A stretch of DNA of 64,000 bases from positions 4,647,129 through 4,711,128 of the forward strand of contig JAEMBT020000007.1 of NCBI GenBank assembly GCA_018873245.2, given 5' to 3'. This DNA is from Archegozetes longisetosus (Eukaryota > Arthropoda > Arachnida > Sarcoptiformes > Trhypochthoniidae). The notes under the pieces are model-generated. The model saw only the letters and a program-made list of their open reading frames with translations, made no database searches and was not told the DNA's origin. Made by a program: the position numbers and the translations under genes. Shown in pieces: positions 55,267-64,000 of this stretch. How positions within the stretch are numbered: position 1 is the stretch's first letter; the number at the start of each line of letters is the position of its first letter.

Positions 55267-57793
55267 ATGGATGATAAAGATTCATCTTCTTCTAAGAAGA
55301 AGAGTTTGAAGACAAGCTCGCAGTCAAGCATTGGGTCAAATAAAAGTATAGGAATGGGACCATCGCTGAGAATGTCTTCAAGCGACATAAGAGAGCTTAC
55401 AAGAGAAACAGAAAACGTTTCGACATCAAGATTGACACCGGAAGGCGGATTGCCTCCAGGAGAATCCATGTATGACTGCATGGCTTATCTCATCTATTGT
55501 CCAGTTCATGAAAAAATTGTTCTAAGTAAAGCTCTTTGGCTGCCGTTCATTGCATGCCCACCCAATAAGACTTATCACGACTCAGCCACTGATGGTTTGC
55601 TCATTATTTTGAGTAAGGATGATAAAGAACTAGATGCCACTTTGCTTAAACCACCACCGCTCCAAGAGATGTCTTCTATCAGTCTAGTTCGTGTCCAACT
55701 CCCCAATCAGAAATTCATCGCTAGAATCATACAACTCGTTCGATTGGGTAAAAGCAATGCTGATTTTAAATGCTGTCAAAACACTAAACGAATTCGTTGG
55801 TTACCATTGAGTGATGCATTGGCAGCAAATATTGAGGGAGTTTGGGGACCAGAAGTTTCTCAATTTGCCAAATTGATTAAGCAACCAAAACCACTATCTT
55901 TTCAAGAGCATGGTTTGGAACAAGCTTTCAAATATGTGACTAAAGATCAGCCCAACAACTTAGAAGAAGAAATGCTACAAACTTTAGGTGTTCAACAGAA
56001 AGAAGTGGAGAAGCTTTACAGCGATTTTCTCGAGCACTGCTTCCCATCATTCTATATGACTATCGATTCGTTTAAGGATTATATGACCAAATATGGATAC
56101 GAGAAAAATCATCACCGATTTTTACTTCTATTCAATGCATATAATTTCAATAATAACGGATATTTGAATTTTCATGAGTTGCTGTTAGGATTGGCTTCGA
56201 TGGAACCCAATTCACCTCATGGAGAAACTAGAGTCAAGTTTGTCTTCAGATATTATGACATCGATAGCGACGGGTTCCTATCTGAACCTGAGTTCAAAAA
56301 ACTAGTTAAGGATATTTTTCCCAACGATGATCAGATCACAATTCAAACCAAAGTCAAAGATGCCATGAAAGCGATTGGCGTTAGAAATGGCAAAATAGCT
56401 TTCGATGATTTCTCTAAAGCCGTCGGCTCTAAAACATTCAGAGGAACTTCTAGTCTATGCCGGTCGACTAAACCTGTTTTCTCACAAATCAACCGTTCGA
56501 TGACTAGTAGAACAGAGAGACGAACTTCAGCTAAAAAGTCGTCCGAATTTCTGAAGGCCAACAGGAAGAATAAGGGCATCTGTTTGGGATGTAGAGGAAA
56601 AAAGTACGATCACAGCTTGCATTCCATCAGATTAGACACTAATGGCAGGTGTGTTGAACCTCGAACAATATTTGAGCGTAAGTTATCTTTTCATTCACTT
56701 CTTGCCATTTATGTTGACTTTTCTTCTCTTTTCAGCCGATTCTATTGACAATCAAATGAATGCTCAGAGATATTCAATGGAATATGTATTTAATACTAGA
56801 TCCATTCCACATGTTTTTCTTGATATGATCAGAGAATTCAGTCAGAAGAAGCACAAAGAAAAAGGTTTTATGTCTGAAGATAAGGATACTTTAGTTAAAT
56901 ATTTACAAAACTTATGCTCAGTTTTGGAGAACTTATTGATGAGTGAAGAAAGAGTAGTCAAAATCAATTCTCCGGCATATCTTATTGGCGACATTCTCTC
57001 AAATCTCGATGACTTGATGATAATGGAAAAACTTTTGTGGCAAAGCATTCCAATTGTTTCAGCGAATTATGTGTTTTTAGGAAACTTTGTAGATGAAGGA
57101 AAATACGGTATTGAATGCGCTTTGTATTTGTTTGCGCTCAAACTGATCGCTCCTGACAAATTCATTCTCTTAAGAGGTAATCATGAGGTAAGAGAAGTTC
57201 AGAAACAGAACAAATTTCTAAAGGAGTGTCTTGACAAATATGGGCAACAAAGTGGCAAAAACATTTGGGATCTAATAAATAGTGTATTCGACAAACTACC
57301 GCTTTCGGTCATTATTGACGAATCAATTTTCTGCTCACACGGAGGCATACCTGCTAGTACTGCAAAAGTTGACGATATTAATCATATTGTATCTGATCTA
57401 AAGGATCCAGAGAAAGAATCAGCCATAGCTTGGGAACTACTGAATAACCAACCAGCTACACAAGAAGAGTTTGCTGAAGCGTCTGACAGTTCAACTCCAA
57501 CAACGTCTGGTTTCGTTTTAAATAAAAAGCGCGGAACTGGATTTCTGTTCAACGAACAAGCAGCCAATAATTTTCTCAACACAAACGGTTTCTCACATAT
57601 GATCCGCGGAAATGACGTCTCGACCAATGGATATGCTTTTCATTTCGGTGATAAATGTCTGACAGTTTTCTCGAGTTGGCGTTTCAGTAATGACAACGAT
57701 TCGTCTGCTGTTTTAGTGGATAGCGATAAAATCCGATGTATTCGATTGGACATCCCTAAGAGTGAGGCGCCAACTGATCCACCATCAACTTAA
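55267..57793 (+). CDS. EF-hand protein fused to a degenerate PPP-type phosphatase domain, 2 exons
   Basis: Exons 55267-56677 and 56736-57793 join in phase (donor GTAAGT, pyrimidine-rich acceptor) into 822 residues. Residues 1-65 are Ser-rich and disordered. Residues 69-205 form an unassigned globular domain (RWLPLSDALAANIEGVWGPE); I see no Nudix box. An EF-hand module spans about 280-390. Loop 293-304 starts with Asn instead of Asp, and loop 331-342 (DIDSDGFLSEPE) is canonical. A basic linker follows, then a PPP phosphatase fold at about 540-790. Active-site motifs are altered. GDIHGQ is GDILSN (555-560). GDYVDRG is GNFVDEG (586-592). RGNHE (617-621) and HGG (672-674) are kept. The RAH/RGH histidine is Asn763, and WSDP is absent. 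Three of six metal ligands and the phosphate-binding Arg are therefore replaced. It is probably a calcium-sensing pseudophosphatase (inference). Unlike PPEF/rdgC, the EF-hands precede the phosphatase fold. Confidence 0.85.
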
Positions 57794-58331
57794 TTATACT
57801 CTAATGAATAAAATAATAGAATTTGGTTTTGACACTTGATTAAATTTTATTGATTTAACTGATTATTGTACGAGTTAATGTAAAGAGGGCTATAATGTTT
57901 GGAATCGAAATTATCTTCAATTATTCACTAATTGCAAATCGATTCCTTTTGTATAAACTTTTATCTCCTATCAAGAGATGCATCTATTTGTTTAAAGAAA
58001 CCAATTGATAGTTTAAGTTGATTGGTTGTTTAGGAAGAAATATGATATTGTAGTCGATGAGGCAGATGAGGATTTGCAAATGTTCTTACTTTATAAGCGC
58101 TTAACGTATTGTGAAGCATACAAAACTAGAGCTTCAGCCTTATTGGATGCACGAGAGGAGCAGTATTGTTGCAAATCAATAGCAACATCAGTCCATCCAA
58201 TGCTATTGTAAAATCATATTTCCATCTTTCAGAACGAATTAAACTGAGTTAGTCTTAATTACTTTGGAAGATTTGATTGATAGATAGATAAAATGGATTA
58301 TTTGACTAAAGTGTTATGCTGAAGGGTTGAT

Positions 58332-58372
58332 ATAGGATGTGATTGGATTGGTATAGGATGTGATTGTTATTG
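58332..58372. repeat. 22-base tandem duplication
   Basis: TATAGGATGTGATTG occurs twice with 22-base spacing. Confidence 0.8.
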
Positions 58373-59897
58373 TTTAGAGAGAAAGCAAACATCAATAATA
58401 TAATAGATTTTGACATATTTGCGTTATACTTGTTGTAAGAGTTGTTGTAAGAGGAGAGACAATGAGGGTGTTGGAAACTAATTTAGGAAGGATCTAGCGG
58501 TTAGGAAAGTAGCAGCCACTCCACTATACACTATTGATTTGCTTAGTCCGTGAGCAACTCCTAAGGATTAGAACTTAGCGCACTATTGATGAATTTGCAA
58601 ATTGCATTTGTCACTTTGTCACATAGCAATCTACTTATGCCATTAACTTGCGGTTATGCCAAAAAACTATAATCTTTTCTATACTAATATCTATTCTCTA
58701 CCGATTATCTTTTTCGTCTAAACTTCTATTTCTTTTTATATCTTTCTCTCATTTACTAATATATGAATTTCTTCCTCAACAGCAAGTAGTCAAAAGTTGA
58801 GGACTAGTTGTGGTAGAAATAGATATCTCGCATGAAAGTTTTGATTGAGTGATAAAAATGTGTATTATCAAATATTAGATCAATTTTGTAGACTAATCTT
58901 CAAATGGTTAATCTAAATAAATGACTATTTGAAATGGAGAGCAAAATAGATCCATTAAGTTGACATTAAAATCAATTTAGATTTAAAGCAAATTAGGTTT
59001 TATGGAAATAAATGGTTATTCGATATAAATAGTTGGTTCGTGTTGAAGAGTGGTATAGCGAGATCGTATAGTAAGAGTGGTATAGTAAGACTGCTTGGTA
59101 AGATTGTGAAGCAATCTCTATATAATTGAATTAAATGCTATTAGGAATGACTGTGTGTGAGGCCATAACTAGCGCCACGCGATTCACAGATAAATATACT
59201 CATCTATCATCGTTAACTTTGCTCGTATTCACAGATATGCTGGTTAGATGATTCGACTCTACTAACTATACACTTCTTGTAATCTGATTTGTTGCCCATT
59301 ACTTCTAATTTGTTCTCTATGCGACAGCTCTGCATTTGATTACTTGCTCAAATTACTTTATATGTCTAACTTTCATTATATCCCTTAAATTACTTTATAT
59401 GTCAAACATTCCAAAATTATTTCTCTCACTATTTATCTAATTATTTCTTTTTTCATTTCTTATTTTATACTAAATAAACATATTATTTATTCACTCAATT
59501 ACTTTCAGTTTATTCTAATGAATATTTATCTTAAAATTTCATTTGGCTATAAACTGATTTGTTTAAAAGCCTAATATTGAAAAACTCTCAACTTATTTGT
59601 TATGTTCAAAGAGCAAAATATTCAAAGCCTACTCATCGATTGGATTGGATAACAATTTGAGAGCTTTGGAGAAGTCTAGTTAGCTAAAAGAGCATCAATC
59701 GAGATCAGAGAAATAAATAGCAAACAACTAATTGGAGAGTTACAAGTAGAAAACAGTAGCAATTCATAGAGTTTATTCGTGTTCAGTTAGTAGTCAAGTG
59801 AGTGGCAACTGGTAAGCATTATATGTTATGCAGGACGCAATTTAGTTTATTAACTTTCACGCGTTCACTTCCCATACGATCAACTCGACCTAAAATG

Positions 59898-60000
59898 ATC
59901 ACTCTCCCTTTCTCTCTCTCTCCCTTTCTCTCTCTTCTCACTCTATGACTCTCTCCCGTTCTGTGACTCTCTCCTGCTCTATGACTCTCTCGCTCTCGTT
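59898..60000. repeat. CT-rich tract with 18-base minisatellite
   Basis: A CT-rich stretch (59898-59938) is followed by three 18-base units starting CTATGACTCTCTC, CTGTGACTCTCTC and CTATGACTCTCTC (59943, 59961, 59979). Confidence 0.9.
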
Positions 60001-61009
60001 GAGGCCAACTGAGAATTCCTATATTTGTCTATATTTCCTACAAATATTACTATGTTCTACAACACACTAATGTGAGAACTGAATTTAAGCTCCATTTGTC
60101 AGCTCTTCTAAATTAGTATTCGGAAAGAAAATGTTTTTTCATATAATATGTAAATCATTTGGAATCTATTTAAATGCTTGTATGTATTGAATGGTTTTGA
60201 ATGATTTTGAATGGTTTTACTTCAAATTTCATATAGTGTTCGTCTGATAGTATTGGAAATAAAAATACTCAAAATAAGTGTTTGCTCATCAATAGAAATG
60301 GTGTTAATAGTATGACCGAAAACAGTTTGTATTGATGTAGTTGATGTGCTGGGATGTATTCATGTGGAAGTTAGTCGGGTTTGCAGTAGATTGACTGCTC
60401 AGATGCAGCTGCACCTCATAAATGTAATGTGTTTACACACAGGGGAAATCTGTCAACAGGTATATTACAGATGGGCTAAACTTTGCTCCACTTTGTTTCC
60501 ACCGGTTTGTCGTGCAATATTTTCTAAAAGCTATTCAAACGCTAAAATTGAATCTATACCAAAATGTAATATATTCTTCGAATCGAGATTTCTAGTATTT
60601 CTGTCGCCCTAATCTGAAATTCTGTAATTCCGTAATTCCTGTAATTATCTATGCCTTTTCTGAAACTCTATCATAGTTGTGTGAATCGAAAATATACTCT
60701 ATCAATAATTAACTCTTACTTCGACTCAATCAACTCAACCCACAGTAAACTAATTGAAAAAGATTTTCAAATAAAAAAAGTAAACGAAACACTTTAGAAA
60801 TGAGTGACTGGTTTGAAGAAAGAAATCACTTGTTCAGTAATATAAGTTTTATTGGTATTGAAGAATATTATAAGTTATGAACTAAGAAAGCTTTAAGAGG
60901 CGTGAAAGTGGGCGATTTTATAAGTGATTAATTTATCTAAACTGCGATTCAGTCAAACATGTTATGTAGCAAATAAGTTGTGTTCAATTGAAACAATCGA
61001 TTTATTCAA

Positions 61010-61047
61010 TGATAATAGTAATAATAATAATAATAATGATAATAATG
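61010..61047. repeat. AAT-rich interrupted microsatellite
   Basis: AATAATAATAATAATAATGA-type repeat with GAT/AGT interruptions, downstream of Vsx. Confidence 0.9.
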
Positions 61048-61699
61048 TTTCATGCTGATTTCAATTTAACATCAAATGGATTGATTTAAATAACATAACT
61101 TTAGTTTATTTACAGAAGTAGTATGTCGTGCAAAACTAGGATCCAAACCACTATTTTATACTATTTCTAACCTTCAACCTCTCAATGATACCTGAATAGC
61201 ATCTCTGTATTTGAGTTAAGCTCAGACAAAATCTCAATGTTTGAAAAGATAACTCGATTAGAGCTGAAAAATAAAATTAAGTTTTGTTTTGGTTAAGTTT
61301 AGTCCAAATGTGACTAATTTGATGCTTATTGTAGTTATCTTTAAGTTAAGTTTGAACGACATAATACGATAATTTGGGGTAAAATGCAATAAGACATGAT
61401 GTTATGAAAAAGACATTGGTATTTACAAATCGTTTGGCAAAACGTGAGCGCTTTATAAATCATAGTTTCTCCCAATTATACTTTCATACTATCAATGCTA
61501 ACTCCTAGTTAAGACAAATTGTTTCACAAATCAATTCAAAAATATGCTTTTCCTCTTTAAATCATTTCTAATTCAATTCAATTCAATTCAAATTAATTCA
61601 AATCAAATTCTAATCGTTTTCACAATCAATCAATAGATACTTGAAGTTGAAATATACAAATTATGTTAATATGTCTTACTATGTATAAGAACTAATTGA

Positions 61700-62416
61700 T
61701 TAATAAACATGATGTCTGTTTGGTGAGTGATGATAATGAGTTGTCGGCGAATTCGACCCTGAACGAGAAGTAGATCTATTGGTTGAAAATAAGCCGCTAC
61801 TTTCGTTCGACTTATTGGCGATTTGATTGACTTTAGCGGAATGTTCCAAAGCTTTAGCTCTTAGAGAAGCGATGCTACTAGTTCTCAGCTCCTCTTTAAT
61901 ATTACATTTGCCATTACTGCCTAACACTGAATTATACATTGATGTCGATGTCGTCATCGTTGGCGATAATGACACTATTTTCTCATTACATCCGCTCTCG
62001 GACTCATTTCCTGAGCTCTTTTTGCTTGTAACCAATGATGGACTAGCAGTGCTGCGCTCGCTCTGGTCTCGCGACTCGCCGTCTGATTGATCGCAGTCTT
62101 TGAGTTTGTCCGCGGCCTCCAACGACTTTCTATGCATGCCTGCGAGCGAAGAGTTAAGTGTTGGTAACCCGGTATCTAAGATTAGAAAGAATACCCTTCT
62201 CTAAACGATAGCATATCATATATACACACCTAATAGCCATGGGGCACAAGAACCGGGATTTTCACCGCCTTCACGGCTTGACTTCAATATACTTTCTGGT
62301 AGCGGTAACGAATGTCTAACCATTGCACCATAGAGTCCATATTCGGCCATTATTGTACTCTTTCCCCAGCATTTCTCTGTCTTTCGCCATTTGGCGCGAC
62401 GATTTTGGAACCAAAC
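61700..62416 (-). CDS. Vsx: Vsx paired-like CVC homeobox transcription factor, 3' exons only
   Basis: Vsx/Chx10 proteins specify retinal, visual-system and interneuron fates. Two minus-strand exons are present: 62416-62230 and 62139-61700, joined in phase 1. The first opens with the third homeodomain helix ([12 protein letters not shown]), so the upstream intron falls within the homeodomain, a usual position in paired-like genes. The CVC domain follows directly: [53 protein letters not shown]. The C-terminal part is Ser-rich and contains an OAR-like motif ([20 protein letters not shown]). The stop is at 61700 after a His-rich end. The exons for the N-terminus and homeodomain helices 1-2 are not in 62417-64000, so the gene is cut by the window edge. 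Vsx1 versus Vsx2 cannot be decided. Confidence 0.96.
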
Positions 62417-63753
62417 CTTTCAGGGTTTAGGATAAAGTCTCAACTTTAAAACCACGACAACTTAAGTTGTTTTTCAAATAAATTTTGGCTATAGCTAGGT
62501 TTATGATTGATGTAGCGTTGAGTGCAAGGGAGTCGTGTGATCACCTAAAATATGTTGTGCCATGTCTAGCGCACCATTCACCTTACCTAACCTAATACAC
62601 CATTAGTTTAGGCTCAGCTTGGTTAGATAAGAGGAATGGCGTAACACTCTTCAACTAACTATTTGGCTATCTTACACCTAAATCCTACATCAGTCATAAA
62701 CCGAAACAAAAAACTTAATAAAATGTTTGGAATGTATTTCAATCGCTGAACTTTCAGTCATTTTATTGATATTTATGAAGTATTTATTGATTATTAACCT
62801 CTGTCTGAAAACGTTTGGCATAGTTTTACTAGAATTATATGATATGCTTCTACTTAATAACGTTTGCTACTTTATTGATTTAAACAAAGTCACTAAATAT
62901 TTAAAAATTTGCTTACTTCTCATAAGCCAGAACACGATTAAAAAGTAACTCATTACAACCAAGTCGACTTAGGTTGAAGAGATAGTAAGAGTATTTGATT
63001 TGTTGGGCAAACCAGAAATAGGGATGGAATGAGTAAATTAAAAGTGAATTACTGTTCAGTCAACTGTTCAGCACACTATTGGTTTGTTTGAGCAGTGAGA
63101 TAACAAGCGAAAAAAAACAAGAAGTCTATACTGGAGGCACTACTATAGTAAACTATATCTATTATGTTATATCTATAGTCAGACGTATTATCTTTCTTCT
63201 ACTTCACTAATAGGTAATATAGTCTTCATTTATTAAGACCTACTATAATAATGAAAATGTTCACTTTTCACGTGAAATTCTAGTCAGCAATATAATAATA
63301 TGACGTTTTAATTTACTTCATTTGCTTCAATTCTGATCTAAATTCAATGCGAGTATAAGAATAGTTGGATACCATCTAATAAACTAATTAGAAAATTTGA
63401 AGACGTATAAGGCACTGAAAACACTTTTAATTGGATATTACTTTTGGATAATTTATGAAATTGAGAGAACAACTATAATTTCAGCTCTAATTGGAAGATA
63501 AGATACAATGATGTGATGATTTAAGTTATAAGTATTGAATAATCATATAACTTGATATGATGTTATGTAATAAGCTGTGCAATACTGCGCAACATAGCCT
63601 GGAGACGCGCGGAGATACCAATTACCGTAATTGAATAGAGAGTAAAGGCAACACACATCACATACATCTATCTTCCAGCCATATAATGAGCAAAAAAGCT
63701 ACTTTTACATTAACAGCTCTTCAATGAATAGCTATCGAATAAAAACTTCACTG

Positions 63754-63809
<56 letters not shown>

Positions 63810-64000
63810 ACTCACTCACTCACTCACTCTCCCACTTGCTCACTCTCTTTTGGGAATATATCACATCCTATCGATCTGATGCTTCTGATACTAGATCTCT
63901 CTAAGCTTAAAATTACCGATTTTTGGTCCAGAAACATAGACTACACTGAACATGAATTGCATAAGTTTCTATTTAGCAATACTTTCCGTTAAGTCTATAC
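62417..64000. other. Vsx intron sequence, no exon seen
   Basis: Upstream of the homeodomain half-exon I find no sequence for homeodomain helices 1-2 or the Vsx octapeptide. This stretch is therefore probably intron (inference). It ends with a long CT/CACT microsatellite. Confidence 0.55.
63756..63829. repeat. (CT)n followed by (CACT)n microsatellite
   Basis: About 24 CT dinucleotides (63756-63804) pass into six CACT tetranucleotides (to about 63829), a compound microsatellite. Confidence 0.97.

Larger units (their letters stand above)
57794..61699. other. Intergenic region, no convincing gene
   Basis: About 3.9 kb between the phosphatase-fold gene and the Vsx 3' end. A frame at 58026-58211 (KKYDIVVDEADEDLQMFLLY) follows a TTTAG acceptor-like site and looks somewhat protein-like, but has no partner exon. 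A cysteine-bearing frame at 60346-60612 has no support. Tandem repeats lie at 58332-58372, 59898-60000 and 61010-61047. The Vsx 3'UTR should occupy the end nearest 61699. Confidence 0.45.

Noticed and set aside
60346..60612. 88-codon cysteine-containing plus-strand frame
   Set aside because: Cysteine spacing fits no family I know, no splice or regulatory context.

Overview
This is an AT-rich eukaryotic window with short introns (often 57-170 bases), GT-AG splice sites and protein-coding genes on both strands. The gene set (twinstar-type cofilin, Vsx homeobox, widerborst-type PP2A B56, TMC channel, MAN1/LEMD3, INTS11, MYG1) is metazoan. Cofilin has the arthropod length of 148 residues with an ATG-only first exon. 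I infer an arthropod, possibly a mite or other chelicerate, but no single feature proves the lineage.

Layout. 228-2662 (+) INTS11, complete in 8 exons. 3012-8249 (-) a mucin-like single-pass membrane protein with a KIAA1549/SEA-like membrane-proximal domain, 6 exons, all fitting in phase. 9569-9880 (-) a TNF-receptor cysteine-rich exon whose stop codon overlaps an AATAAA. About 9.9-16.0 kb: no convincing gene. 15996-19792 (-) a low-complexity protein with an RVxF-type PP1-docking motif, split into three frames by two apparent frameshifts at trinucleotide repeats. 22826-25210 (-) a MAN1/LEMD3 inner-nuclear-membrane protein on one uninterrupted exon. 30159-32863 (+) cofilin (tsr). 36118-41537 (-) a TMC-family channel, 10 exons. 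42260-43459 (-) MYG1 exonuclease. 46265-50221 (+) a PP2A B56 regulatory subunit, 8 exons. 55267-57793 (+) an EF-hand protein fused to a PPP-type phosphatase fold that lacks half of the metal ligands. 61700-62416 (-) the 3' part of Vsx (end of homeodomain, CVC and OAR); its 5' exons lie outside the window.

Between the genes are microsatellites, small minisatellites and short non-autonomous repeats. One repeat family has terminal inverted repeats of roughly 20-34 bases and four recognisable copies (7.1, 34.8, 36.6-36.8 and 37.9 kb). A second palindromic element lies at 35.9-36.1 kb, and two hAT-like ends lie at 4.5 and 53.6 kb.

The genes are independent transcription units, not an operon. The most unusual gene is the EF-hand/degenerate PPP phosphatase fusion. 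It lies 5 kb downstream of a PP2A subunit, and the window also holds a PP1-docking protein; I treat that proximity as probably coincidental. All exon structures were read by eye from splice sites, reading phase and family similarity, and no search was run.
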